Of a DNA stretch of 64,000 nucleotides, positions 51,098-61,000 are shown piece by piece. Location: positions 1,326,001 to 1,390,000 of the forward strand of contig OY282382.1 of the NCBI GenBank assembly GCA_958295905.1, read 5' to 3'. The stretch is from an uncultured Vicinamibacterales bacterium. GTDB lineage: Bacteria; Acidobacteriota; Vicinamibacteria; Vicinamibacterales; UBA8438. The position numbers were made by a program, and so were the translations under genes. Position 1 is the first letter of the stretch. Each line of letters starts with the position of its first letter. A model generated the notes under the pieces. It did not search any database and was not told the origin of the DNA. It saw nothing but the letters and a program-made list of their open reading frames with translations.

Positions 51098-51640
51098 CTA
51101 CCCGGCGGCGGGGGCGTGGCCGGGCACGCCGGTCTTCGCCCGCTCGCCGAGCAGATGGCGGTACAGGTCGTCGAACCGGCCGTTGAGGCCGTCGAAGCGC
51201 TGGTGCAGGGCCGCCGCGTCGGCGCGGGTCCGCTCGTCGAGCCTTGCGATGCTCCCGCAGATGGCGGCGTGGGCCGCCTCGTTCTGCCTCTCCGCCGTCT
51301 CGAACCGTCTGTCCATCGCCTCGAAGCGGTCCGTCCACCGTGCGTCCATCGCCTCCAAGCGTTCGCGGCTTGCCTTTTCCGCCATCTCGAAGCGTTCGCG
51401 GCTTGCCTTTTCCGCCATCTCGAAGCGCTCCGTCCACCGCTTGTCGACCGCCTCGAACTGCTTGTCGACCGCCTCGAACTGCTTGTCGACCGCCTCGAAC
51501 CGCTTGTCGATGTGCCGCTCCATCGTGTCGAACCGGTTTCCCTGCACCTTCCACAGGGCCGCGAACAGCGCGACCCCCGTTCCCATGGCCGTCAGCCCCG
51601 TCCCGATCACCGTCAGTATCGTCGCATCCATCGTCGTCAT
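51098..51640 (-). CDS. Membrane-anchored coiled-coil protein A2
   Basis: 180 residues with three VDK heptads (QFEA, QFEA, RWTE) and two hendecads. The loss of one heptad and one hendecad relative to A1 accounts exactly for the 18-residue difference. The helix has M for I (GTGLTAMGTG). The ~155 bp gap to A1 contains a second, truncated echo of the gene end (CCGGCTGCCCGGCGGCGGGG). The upstream hairpin is weakened here. Confidence 0.8.
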   Translation of the reverse strand: MTTMDATILTVIGTGLTAMGTGVALFAALWKVQGNRFDTMERHIDKRFEAVDKQFEAVDKQFEAVDKRWTERFEMAEKASRERFEMAEKASRERLEAMDARWTDRFEAMDRRFETAERQNEAAHAAICGSIARLDERTRADAAALHQRFDGLNGRFDDLYRHLLGERAKTGVPGHAPAAG

Positions 51641-51796
51641 CCCTTCGAGCCGGTCCCCCCGTGCCCGCCGGCACCGCTCGCCGGGCAACGCGGATGACGC
51701 AACCCGCGTGCCAACGGGACCCTGCCGGCTGCCCGGCGGCGGCGCGCCTCGACGGGCGGCGCTGTCGCGCACGGCCGAGAAACGGGACCCCGCCGG

Positions 51797-52318
51797 CTAC
51801 CCGGCGGCGGGGGCGTGGCCGGGCACGTCGGTCTTCGCCCGCTCGCCGAGCAGATGGCGGTACAGGTCGTCGAACCGGCCGTTGAGGCCGTCGAAGCGTT
51901 GGTGCAGGGCCGCCGCGTCGGCGCGGGTCCGCTCGTCGAGCCTTGCGATGCTCCCGCAGATGGCGGCGTGGGCCGCCTCGTTCTGCCTCTCCGCCGTCTC
52001 GAACCGTCTGTCCATCGCCTCGAAGCGGTCCGTCCACCGTGCGTCCATCGCCTCCAAGCGTTCGCGGCTTGCCTTTTCTGCCATCTCGAAGCGTTCGCGG
52101 CTTGCCTTTTCCGCCATCTCGAAGCGCTCCGTCCACCGCTTGTCGACCGCCTCGAACTGCTTGTCGACCGCCTCGAACCGCTTGTCGATGTGCCGCTCCA
52201 TCGTGTCGAAGCGGTTTCCCTGCGCTCTCCACAGGGCCGCGAACAGCGCGATCCCCGTTCCGATGGCCGTCAGCCCCGTCCCGATCACCGTCAGTATCGT
52301 CGCATCCATCGTCGTCAT
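51797..52318 (-). CDS. Membrane-anchored coiled-coil protein A3
   Basis: 173 residues, one heptad shorter than A2 (two VDK heptads, two hendecads) and otherwise nearly the same. The juxtamembrane segment is RAQGNRF instead of KVQGNRF. The upstream spacer carries an internal duplication of the GGTCCCCCGTGCCCG stretch. Confidence 0.8.
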   Translation of the reverse strand: MTTMDATILTVIGTGLTAIGTGIALFAALWRAQGNRFDTMERHIDKRFEAVDKQFEAVDKRWTERFEMAEKASRERFEMAEKASRERLEAMDARWTDRFEAMDRRFETAERQNEAAHAAICGSIARLDERTRADAAALHQRFDGLNGRFDDLYRHLLGERAKTDVPGHAPAAG

Positions 52319-52507
52319 CCCTTCGAGCCGGTCCCCCGTGCCCGCCGGCGCCGCCGGTCCCCCGTGCCCCGCCCGGCACCGCCCGCCGGCGGGCAACGCG
52401 GATGAACGCAACCCGCGTGCCAACGGGACCCTGCCGGCTGCCCGGCGGCGGGGCGGCGCCTCGACGGCGGCGCTGTCGCGCACGGCCGAGAAACGGGACC
52501 CCGCCGG

Positions 52508-53125
52508 CTACCCGGCGGCGGGGGCGTGGCCGGGTACGTCGGTCTTCGCCCGCTCGCCGAGCAGATGGCGGTACAGGTCGTCGAACCGGCCGTTGAGGCC
52601 GTCGAAGCGTTGGTGCAGGGCCACCGCGTCGGCGCGGGTCCGCTCGTCGAGTCTTGCGATGCTCCCGCAGATGGCGGCGTGGGCCGCCTCGTTCTGCCTC
52701 TCCGCCGTCTCGAACCGTCTGTCCATCGCCTCGAAGCGCTCCGTCCACCGTGCGTCCATCGCCTCCAGGCGTTCGCGGTTTGCTCTTTCCGCCATGTCGA
52801 AGCGTTCTCGGTTCGCGTTTTCCGCTATTTCGAAGCGTTCGCGGCTTGCCTTTTCCGCCATCTCGAAGCGCTCCGTCCACCGCTTGTCGACCGCCTCGAA
52901 CTGCTTGTCGACCGCTTCGAACCGCTTGTCGACCGCCTCGAACCGCTTGTCGACCGCCTCGAACTGCTTGTCGACCGCCTCGAACCGCTTGTCGATGTGC
53001 CGCTCCATCGTGTCGAAGCGGTTTCCCTGCGCTCTCCACAGGGCCGCGAACAGCGCGATCCCCGTTCCGATGGCCGTCAGCCCCGTCCCGATCACCGTCA
53101 GTATCGTCGCATCCATCGTCGTCAT
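52508..53125 (-). CDS. Membrane-anchored coiled-coil protein A4
   Basis: 205 residues: five VDK heptads and three hendecads. Two hendecads are of a second type (IAENANRERFD, MAERANRERLE), showing that different repeat types are shuffled between copies. Compared with A3 it has 21 residues of extra heptads and 11 of extra hendecad, exactly the length difference. Confidence 0.8.
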   Translation of the reverse strand: MTTMDATILTVIGTGLTAIGTGIALFAALWRAQGNRFDTMERHIDKRFEAVDKQFEAVDKRFEAVDKRFEAVDKQFEAVDKRWTERFEMAEKASRERFEIAENANRERFDMAERANRERLEAMDARWTERFEAMDRRFETAERQNEAAHAAICGSIARLDERTRADAVALHQRFDGLNGRFDDLYRHLLGERAKTDVPGHAPAAG

Positions 53126-53387
53126 CCCTTCGAGCCGGTCCCCCGTGCCCGCCGGCGTCGCCGGTCCCCGTGCCCCCGCCCGGCGCCGCTCGCCGGTGGG
53201 CAACGAGGATGAACGCAACCCGCGTGCCAACGGGACCGTGCCGGCTGCCCGGCGGCGGGGGCGGCGCTTCGACCTCGTCGGTGTGCAGGCCATCCCTGCG
53301 TTCGAGGGGCTGCCGGCTGCCCGGCGGCGGGGGCGCGCCTCGACGGGCGGCGCTGTCGCGCACGGCCGAGAAACGGGACCCCGCCGG

Positions 53388-53976
53388 CTGCCCGGCGGCG
53401 GGGGCGTGGCCGGGCACGCCGGTCTTCGCCCGCTCGCCGAGCAGATGGCGGTACAGGTCGTCGAACCGGCCGTTGAGGCCGTCGAAGCGCTGGTGGAGGG
53501 CCGCCGCGTCGGCGCGGGTCCGCTCGTCGAGCCTTGCGATGCTCCCGCAGATGGCGGCGTGGGCGGCCTCGTTCTGCCTCTCCGCCGTCTCGAAGCGTTC
53601 CTCACACCGTTTCGAAGCGTTCCGCCCACCGCCGGTCCATCGCCTCGAAGCGTCTGTCGATCGTCTCGAACCGCTCGGTCCACCGTGCGTCCATCGCCTC
53701 CAGGCGTTCGCGGTTCGCGTTTTCGGCCATGTCGAAGCGTTCCACCCACCGCCGGTCCATCGTCTCGAAGCGTTCGCGGTTCAGCTTCTCCGCCGTGTCG
53801 AAGCGTTCGCGGTTCAGCTTCTCCGCCATGTCGAAGCGTTCGCGGTTCAGCTTCTCCGCCGTGTCGAAGCGTTTGTCCACCGCGTCGAAGCGGTTTCCCT
53901 GCGCCCTCCACAGCGCTACGAACAGCGCGATCCCCGTCCCGATCACCGTCAGTATCGTCGCATCCATCGTCGTCAT
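53388..53976 (-). pseudogene. Coiled-coil array copy A5, frameshifted and stop lost
   Basis: Starts normally (MTTMDATILTVIGTG) with a shorter helix and a different coiled coil: AVDKRFDTAEKLNRERFD, three LNRERF units and ETMDRRWVERFD. An extra base near 53610 (CCTCACACCG against CCTCCACCG in A9) shifts the frame and ends the protein at 53602, before the constant C-terminal domain. In the original frame the terminal TAG has become CAG at 53388-53390. A truncated 125-residue product is possible. Confidence 0.75.
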
Positions 53977-53991
53977 CCCTTCGAGCCGGTC

Positions 53992-54032
53992 CCCCGTTGC
54001 CCGCCGGCGCCGCTCGCCGGCGGGCAACGGGG
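53992..54032 (-). promoter_or_regulatory. Hairpin upstream of array copy A5
   Basis: CCCCGTTGCCCGCCGGC pairs perfectly with GCCGGCGGGCAACGGGG around a CGCCGCTC loop, just before the ribosome-site region. Compared with A9 both arms carry one extra base (GTTG with CAAC), a matched change that keeps pairing. Confidence 0.65.
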
Positions 54033-54140
54033 ATGAACGCAACCCGCGTGCCAACGGGACCCTGCCGGCTGCCCGGCGGCGGGGGCGCGCCTCGACGGGC
54101 GGCGCTGTCGCGCACGGCCGAGAAACGGGACCCCGCCGGG

Positions 54141-54725
54141 CTACCCGGCGGCGGGGGCTTGGTCGGGCATGCCGGTCTTCGCCCGTTCGCCGAGCAGATG
54201 GCGGTACAAGTCGTCGAACCGGCCGTTGAGGCCGTCGAAGCGCTGGTGGAGGGCCGCCGCGTCGGCGCGGGTCCGCTCGTCGAGCCTTGCGATGCTCCCG
54301 CAGATGGCGGCGTGGGCGGCCTCGTTCTGCCTCTCCGCCGTCTCGAACCGTCTGTCCATCGCCTCGAACCGCTCCGTCCACCGTGCGTCCATCGCCTCCA
54401 GGCGTTCGCGGCTTGCTCTTTCCGCCATGTCGAAGCGTTCGCGGCTTGCCTTTTCCGCCATCTCGAAGCGCTCCGTCCACCGCTTGTCGACCGCCTCGAA
54501 CTGCTTGTCGACCGCCTCGAACTGCTTGTCGACCGCCTCGAACTGCTTGTCGACCGCCTCGAACTGCTTGTCGACCGCCTCGAACCGCTTGTCGATGTGC
54601 CGCTCCATCGTGTCGAAGCGGTTTCCCTGCACCTTCCACAGGGCCGCGAACAGCGCGACCCCCGTTCCGATGGCCGTCAGCCCCGTCCCGATCACTGCCA
54701 GTATCGTCGCATCCATCGTCGTCAT
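54141..54725 (-). CDS. Membrane-anchored coiled-coil protein A6
   Basis: 194 residues. It has the purest heptad run: four identical VDKQFEA units plus VDKRWTE, and two hendecads. Length equals A2 plus two heptads. The end reads GMPDQAPAAG instead of GVPGHAPAAG. The hairpin upstream (54742-54781) is close to perfect, with one unpaired C in the arm. Confidence 0.8.
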   Translation of the reverse strand: MTTMDATILAVIGTGLTAIGTGVALFAALWKVQGNRFDTMERHIDKRFEAVDKQFEAVDKQFEAVDKQFEAVDKQFEAVDKRWTERFEMAEKASRERFDMAERASRERLEAMDARWTERFEAMDRRFETAERQNEAAHAAICGSIARLDERTRADAAALHQRFDGLNGRFDDLYRHLLGERAKTGMPDQAPAAG

Positions 54726-54741
54726 CCCTTCGAGCCGGTCC

Positions 54742-54781
54742 CCCCGTGCCCGCCCGGCGCCGCTCGCCGGCGGGCACGGGG
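54742..54781 (-). promoter_or_regulatory. Hairpin upstream of array copy A6
   Basis: CCCCGTGCCCGCC pairs with GGCGGGCACGGGG. Same position relative to the start codon as in A5 and A9. Confidence 0.6.
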
Positions 54782-54894
54782 ATGAACGCAACCCGCGTGC
54801 CAACGGGACCCTGCCGGCTGCCCGGCGGCGGCGGCGGCGGCGCGCCTCGACGGCGGCGCTGTCGCGCACGGCCGAGAAACGGGACCCCGCCGGG

Positions 54895-55395
54895 CTACCC
54901 GGCGGCGGGGGCGTGGCCGGGCATGCCGGTCTTCGCCCGCTCGCCGAGCAGATGGCGGTACAGGTCGTCGAACCGGCCGTTGAGGCCGTCGAAGCGCTGG
55001 TGGAGGGCCGCCGCGTCGGCGCGGGTCCGCTCGTCGAGCCTTGCGATGCTCCCGCAGATGGCGGCGTGGGCGGCCTCGTTCTGCCTCTCCGCCGTCTCGA
55101 ACCGTCTGTCCATCGCTTCGAAGCGCTCCGTCCACCGTGCGTCCATCGCCTCCAGGCGTTCGCGGCTTGCCTTTTCCGCCATCTCGAAGCGTTCGCGGTT
55201 CGCGTTTTCCGCCATGTCGAAGCGTTCCACCCACCGCCGGTCCATCGCCTCGAAGCGTTCGCGGTTCAGCCTTTCCGCCAGGTCGAACCGGTTTCCCTGC
55301 ACCTTCCACAGGGCCGCGAACAGCGCGATCCCCGTTCCGATGGCCGTCAGCCCCGTCCCGATCACCGTCAGTATCGTCGCATCCATCGTCGTCAT
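54895..55395 (-). CDS. Membrane-anchored coiled-coil protein A7
   Basis: The shortest intact member, 166 residues. It lacks the TMERHIDKRFEA segment and all VDK heptads; after GNRFD comes LAERLNRERFEA, MDRRWVERFDMAENANRERF and one MAEKASRERLE unit before MDARWTERFEA. It is built partly from the repeat types found in A5 and A9. Confidence 0.8.
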   Translation of the reverse strand: MTTMDATILTVIGTGLTAIGTGIALFAALWKVQGNRFDLAERLNRERFEAMDRRWVERFDMAENANRERFEMAEKASRERLEAMDARWTERFEAMDRRFETAERQNEAAHAAICGSIARLDERTRADAAALHQRFDGLNGRFDDLYRHLLGERAKTGMPGHAPAAG

Positions 55396-55582
55396 CCCTT
55401 CGAGCCGGTCCCCCGTGCCCGCCGGCGCCGCCGGTTCCCGTGCCCCGCCCGGCGCCGCTCGCCGGCGGGCAACGGGGATGAACGCAACCCGCGTGCCAAC
55501 GGGACCCTGCCGGCTGCCCGGCGGCGGCGGCGCGCCTCGACGGCGGCGCTGTCGCGCACGGCCGAGAAACGGACCCTGCCGG

Positions 55583-56149
55583 CTACCCGGCGGCGGGGGC
55601 GTGGCCGGGCATGCCGGTCTTCGCCCGCTCGCCGAGCAGATGGCGGTACAGGTCGTCGAACCGGCCGTTGAGGCCGTCGAAGCGCTGGTGGAGGGCCGCC
55701 GCGTCGGCGCGGGTCCGCTCGTCGAGCCTTGCGATGCTCCCGCAGATGGCGGCGTGGGCCGCCTCGTTCTGCCTCTCCGCCGTCTCGAACCGTCTGTCCA
55801 TCGCCTCGAACCGCTCCGTCCACCGTGCGTCCATCGCCTCGAAGCGTTCGCGGCTTGCCTTTTCCGCCATGTCGAAGCGTTCGCGGCTTGCCTTTTCCGC
55901 CATGTCGAAGCGTTCGCGGTTTGCTCTTTCCGCTATCTCGAAGCGTTCGCGGCTTGCCTTTTCCGCCATGTCGAAGCGCTCCGTCCACCGCTTGTCGACC
56001 GCCTCGAACTGCTTGTCGACCGCCTCGAACCGCTTGTCGATGTGCCGCTCCATCGTGTCGAAGCGGTTTCCCTGCACCTTCCACAGCGCTACGAACAGCG
56101 CGACCCCCGTTCCGACCACTGTCAATGCCGTTGCATCCATCGTCGTCAT
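55583..56149 (-). CDS. Membrane-anchored coiled-coil protein A8
   Basis: 188 residues with two VDK heptads and four hendecads (KASRERFE, RANRERFD, KASRERFD, KASRERFE). The membrane helix is seven residues shorter (LTVVGTGVALFVAL; one IGTGLTA unit missing). Relative to A3, plus two hendecads minus that unit gives exactly 188. The spacer upstream is reduced and the hairpin has one mismatch. Confidence 0.8.
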   Translation of the reverse strand: MTTMDATALTVVGTGVALFVALWKVQGNRFDTMERHIDKRFEAVDKQFEAVDKRWTERFDMAEKASRERFEIAERANRERFDMAEKASRERFDMAEKASRERFEAMDARWTERFEAMDRRFETAERQNEAAHAAICGSIARLDERTRADAAALHQRFDGLNGRFDDLYRHLLGERAKTGMPGHAPAAG

Positions 56150-56272
56150 CCCTTCGAGCCGGTCCCCGTTGCCCGCCCGGCGCCGCTCGGCGGCGGACAA
56201 CGCGGATGAACGCAACCCGCGTGCCAACGGGACTCTGCCGGTGCGCACGGCCGAGAAACGGGACCCTGCCGG

Positions 56273-56980
56273 CTACCCGGCGGCGGGGGCGTGGCCGGGC
56301 ACGTCGGTCTTCGCCCGCTCGCCGAGCAGATGGCGGTACAGGTCGTCGAACCGGCCGTTGAGGCCGTCGAAGCGCTGGTGGAGGGCCGCCGCGTCGGCGC
56401 GGGTCCGCTCGTCGAGCCTTGCGATGCTCTTGCAGATGGCCGCGTGGGCCGCCTCGTTCTGCCGTTCCGCCGTCTCGAAGCGTTCCTCCACCGTTTCGAA
56501 GCGTTCCGCCCACCGCCGGTCCACCGCCTCGAACCGCCTGTCGATCGTCTCGAACCGCTCCGTCCACCGTGCGTCCATCGCCTCCAGGCGTTCGCGGTTC
56601 GCTCTTTCCGCCAGGTCGAGGCGTTCTCGGTTCGCGTTTTCCGCCACATCGAAGCGTTCCACCCACCGCCGGTCCATCGCCTCGAAGCGTTCTCGGTTCG
56701 CGTTTTCGGCCATGTCGAAGCGTTCTCGGTTCGCGTTTTCCGCCACATCGAAGCGTTCCACCCACCGTCGGTCCATCGCCTCGAAGCGTTCGCGGTTCAG
56801 CTTTTCCGCCAGGTCGAAGCGTTCGCGGTTCAGCTTCTCCGCCAGGTCGAAGCGTTTGTCCACCGCGTCGAACCGGTTTCCCTGCACCTTCCACAGGGCC
56901 GCGAACAGCGCGACCCCCGTTCCGATGGCCGTCAGCCCCGTCCCGATCACCGTCAGTATCGTCGCATCCATCGTCGTCAT
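56273..56980 (-). CDS. Membrane-anchored coiled-coil protein A9
   Basis: First gene of the array by transcription and its longest, 235 residues. It has no TMERHIDKRFEA segment. The coiled coil mixes DLAEKLNRERF units, AMDRRWVERFDVAENANRER (present twice), LAERANRERLE, then ETIDRRFEAVDRRWAERFET and VEERFETAERQNEAAH. One K replaces G in the constant part (AICKSIARL). The A5 pseudogene shares this repeat vocabulary, so A5, A7 and A9 form one sub-type and A1-A4, A6 and A8 another. Confidence 0.8.
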   Translation of the reverse strand: MTTMDATILTVIGTGLTAIGTGVALFAALWKVQGNRFDAVDKRFDLAEKLNRERFDLAEKLNRERFEAMDRRWVERFDVAENANRERFDMAENANRERFEAMDRRWVERFDVAENANRERLDLAERANRERLEAMDARWTERFETIDRRFEAVDRRWAERFETVEERFETAERQNEAAHAAICKSIARLDERTRADAAALHQRFDGLNGRFDDLYRHLLGERAKTDVPGHAPAAG

Positions 56981-56996
56981 CCCTTCGAGCCGGTCC

Positions 56997-57035
56997 CCCC
57001 GTGCCCGCCGGCGCCGCTCGCCGGCGGGCACGGGG
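56997..57035 (-). promoter_or_regulatory. Hairpin upstream of array copy A9
   Basis: CCCCGTGCCCGCCGGC pairs perfectly with GCCGGCGGGCACGGGG, 16 bp before the A9 start region. No convincing -10 box was found between here and 57220. Confidence 0.65.
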
Positions 57036-57061
57036 ATGAACGCAACCCGCGTGCCAACGGG

Positions 57062-57170
57062 ACCCCTGCCGGCTGCCCGGCGGCGGGGGCGGCGCCTCGA
57101 CGGCGGCGCTGTCGCGCACGGCCGAGAAACGGGACCCGCCGGCTGCCCGGCGGCGGGGGCGTGGCCGGGC
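57062..57170 (-). repeat. Spacer and gene-end debris beyond array copy A9
   Basis: CCGGCTGCCCGGCGGCGGGG and GCGCACGGCCGAGAAACGGG recur here as in every spacer, and 57143-57170 repeats the last codons (GHAPAAG) of an array gene. It looks like the remains of a tenth copy. Confidence 0.6.
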
Positions 57171-57225
57171 GGACCGCGCCTCTCCAAGCATACCCCCGCG
57201 GGGTCGCCGCCCGCCCGGACCCGCC

Positions 57226-57414
57226 CGGCAGGAGCATCCCACGCTGACTGCGCGTGACGATTCGCCCCCGATTCGCGGCGTCGCCCCACCGTCTTGCCGA
57301 CCGGCCGGCGCCGCGTGAGATCCGCGATTCCGCCCGTCCGGAACCCCCAGGACCCGCCCCGATTCAGCCTGCGCACGGCGGTGGCGGAGCGTGGGATGGT
57401 CCTCCCCGCCCGGC
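57226..57414 (-). repeat. ~185 bp interspersed element, copy 6
   Basis: Reverse-oriented copy with ends CGGCAGGAGCATCCCACGCT and GAGCGTGGGATGGTCCTCC, immediately beyond the array. Confidence 0.75.
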
Positions 57415-58006
57415 GCGTCGCCCCCCGGCCGCCCGACCCGTCCGCGGGCCGTCCCGCCGCGGTTTTTCGTCCGCGAGCCCGGCCCCCGGGCAAAATCGGC
57501 GCGCCGCCGCATTTCCGGCTTGCGCCGGTTCGTTCGGGCGTGTTACTCTCTCGCGCCGGCCGAGTTTCGGCGTCCCCGGCCGGTGCCACGCGTCGTCTGG
57601 TCCGGTTCGTCCGGCCGCGGGCGGCTGTTTTTTGGGTTGCGCCGGCTGGTAGCGCATGTTACGATTGCGCGTTTTCCGACGCTTGATTGGCGGGGGGGGC
57701 TAAAGACCTGATGCGGATCGGACGATAGGGTGGTTGACACGGGGGGCCGGGGGCGGACAGATCCGATTCCCCCGTTGCCACGCGAACAGGCGGCGTACCG
57801 TCGCACGCTGTTGACCTAAAAGCCTTTAGGGTGCCCTTAAGGGGGGTTGTGACCCAGTTCGTTGACAATTTGCCCATGGGGCGCAGGGAGGCGCAGGGTA
57901 CATGCGGATCGAGATGAAACGTGGACGTAGGGGGGGCGGACTGAGCCGGCTTTCCCCCGGGTGCATGCGGCACGAGGGACAACACTCACAAGGGGGAGAT
58001 TGCGAC
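57415..58006 (+). other. Long upstream region of the VPALP repeat-protein gene
   Basis: About 590 bp without a supported gene. TTGACA occurs at 57733 and again near 57863, either of which could be a -35 box, though no clear -10 follows at 17 bp. CCTAAAAGCCTTTAGG near 57818 is a near-palindrome. An in-frame ATG at 57902 exists, but the strong ribosome site and signal peptide favour 58007. Confidence 0.4.
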
Positions 58007-61000
58007 ATGAGAATGGGAGCGGTTTTCGCAAGAGGCAGTTGCCGGGCGCTGAAGTGGATGGCGCTGTTCGGCGTGGTGTTCGCGCTGGGGGTCGGTTCGG
58101 CCATGGCGCAGGCGCCGACGGTATCGGTGACGTTGGGAACCACGACGCCTGCGGAGTTGGGCGCATTGGTGCCGGTGACGGTGAGGGTCACTCCGAATCC
58201 CTCGGCCACGACCACGACCCGATACGGCCTCACGGCCACTCTGACCTTGGGCGCGGGTACGGTGGACTCAGCAACGGCTACCGACCCTGACGACACACCC
58301 GGCGAGCTCGCCCAAGCCGACGCCGACGTGGCTTGGGTTAACGCGTCCGGAACGATATTGTCAGCCCGAGGCACCCCGGCCCTTCCTGCTCAAATGTTTT
58401 CCTGGACAGGCAGGACAGCCACCGCTGAAGAGAGCACAAAAGTCTTCTACCTGAGGACGTACGGAGATGACGATGCGGAAAACGAGAAGCTCCAAATTAC
58501 CACTGTCATCTCCGCCGCGGTAGCCTACACTGGCACCGTAACCCCTGTCCCGGTCAAGACTTTCACGGTTCAGGACAACAGAGAGCAGGGCTACAGGCTG
58601 AGGCATGTCATTAGCAACCAGATCAAGGAAGGGGACAGTCCGACCCTTGAGCTCTCAGCGATACCGGGGAAGACTGTTTTCACAGATCTCACAGTGGAGC
58701 TGACGTCGGTCAATGACTCTTCGGATTACTCCATCGCCGACGCCGCCAGCACCGTAACCCAAAGTCGCAGCCAAGTGTTCAGAGTGCCGGTGAAAGATGA
58801 TGACGACGGCCGCTCGGTAGTTGAGGTGTTTTTCAATTCGATCTCGCCCGATCGTGACAGGCAAGATGACACCGTTACCTTGAGCGTAACCAGAACTACG
58901 CCCGCCGCGTTGCGGGGGCGCGAGGTCACGAGCTTGGATCTGGAGGTGGTCGACCAGCATAAGCTTCCCTCGGTGGAGATCGATGGCATCACGATCAAGG
59001 TCGGCAACAAGGACACGACCGTAGCCACCCTGGTGGAAGGCCAAACGGGGACGCTGACGCTCGTGGCGGACCGTGGCACGACGACCGACGATGTGCCCAA
59101 TGACGAGGAAATCAAGGTCACCCTGACGCGCCATGACAGCAGCTCGGCCGTCGCTCAGGACTACAACCTTGACGGCTCGCCGGTGACCATCAAAGCGAGC
59201 GAAACGACCGGCACGTTTACGCTGGAGGTACATGAGGACCAGGACATCGCACAGGACGGCGAGAAGCTGGTGTTGACCGCTTCGGTGGCGGGCGAGAAGA
59301 AGAATGGCGAAGAGACCAGGGAAGTGACGCTTGGTGCCATCACCTTCGTAGACGCCACGATCAAGAAGATCGAGCCGCGGTCGGACGAAGTGGTCGACGC
59401 GGCTGTCGCGGCTGCGAGAACCGCCGGCGACAAGGACAAGAACGGTCTGTGGACCCCGTCCGAGACGCTGACGCTCACGGCAGCGGCCCTGTTTGATTGG
59501 CCGTCTGACACCACGGGGGTCGTTCTCGGGAACATCCAGATCACAGACACGGAGATCGTGAGCGCCACCACCACCAACGACAACTTGGTGGTCGAAGCGA
59601 AGGCAGCCGGCACGGCCAAGGTCACCGTCACCGCGACGGTGACTCGGGAGGCCTCATCCGGCGTCCCGCAGACCGTTTCGAACGTCGCCCAAGTCGCGTT
59701 CGATGTGAAGGTCGACGCGCCGGCGATCGTTGCGAAGCCGGATGCGGAGGTGACGGCGTCGGTAGCCGCAGCCATCAAGAAGGCGGCGGACATGGCCTCG
59801 AGCCGGCAGTGGGAGCCCGGCGGCGCGACCGCCATGGTTCCTCTCAGCGAGCTGTTCGACGTGCCCGAGTCCATCAGAGCGATCTACGATGTGGAGTCCT
59901 CTGACCCGGGCGATGTCACCGCGGTCATCTCCGACGACAAGATGAACGTCAACCTCATGCCGAAATCCACGGGGACAGCGAAGATTACGGTCACCGCGGT
60001 CGACCTCGGCGGAGGCAGCACCAGTGTCAGCTTCGACGCCACCGTCATGGCTCAGGCCGCGGTGGTCGGGAAGTCGCAGGCCGAGGTGGACGCCGTCTTC
60101 ATGACGGCCGGCGCCGACAAGCTGGAGGCTGGCGGGCCCGACGTGATGGTCCCGATGAACGAGCTGTTCACGATCTCCCCGGGCGCGGAGCCCACGTACT
60201 CGGTCGACTCGGACATGCCGGCGGTCGTCAGGGCGAGTGGCAGCGGGACGATGGCGGCTCTCACCCCGCTGGGTACGGGAACCGCGATGATCATGGTGAC
60301 CGCAGTTGACAGCGCCAGTCGCAGCATCGCCAACGTCACCTACAGAGCCATGGTCGATAGGATGGCCCTTACGATCACGGTCGAGACTGACCCTGTGGAC
60401 ATGGTCGAGGAGGGCAGCACGATCAAGGTCACCGCGACCGCCAACCGGGCTGTCCAGGCCGGCGAGGAGGCCGTAGTGATGCTGACCGTCACCGGTCCCG
60501 CCCAGGGCCCCGACACGATCTCGATCTCTGCCGGGGGGACGATGGGCGAGGCCTCGGTGACCGTGGAGAACGACAACGTTGTCGACCCCAAGAACGATGT
60601 CGTGATCACCGCCGGCGGAACGGCCATCGACGGTGGCGCCAAGACGTTCGTTTTCAAAGTGACCGAAGACGACATGGCGAGCACGTTCACGCTCTCCGGC
60701 CCCGAAGACATGAACCTCGTCGAGGGCAGGGAGTACACGCTGACGGTGACTGCCGCGCCTGCGGTGTTGATAGACACCGAGGTGATGATCATGCGGGATC
60801 GCTCTAAGAGCGACGCCGACGAGGATGACTATGAGGTCAGCGGCATCATGCTCACCGCTGGTGAAGCGACGGGCACGACGACGTTGGTGATCAAGGAGGA
60901 CAACACCCCCGACGCTGGGCATGGGATGCCTGAGATGCTGGTGCTTTACGGGATGGTCGACAACGCGCAGACCGAGAACTCGTTGAGCTTCTACACTTGG

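Noticed and set aside
49302-54785. An 1827-codon stop-free frame on the plus strand across the nine-copy array
   Set aside because: It is antisense to the coiled-coil genes. Its translation is Arg/Ser/Pro-rich repeat without any fold signature and it changes reading relation at spacers. The 21 and 33 bp repeats and high GC keep all frames open.
57733-57762. TTGACA at 57733 as a full sigma-70 promoter
   Set aside because: No acceptable -10 box lies 16-18 bases downstream, so it is listed only as a possibility in the upstream region.
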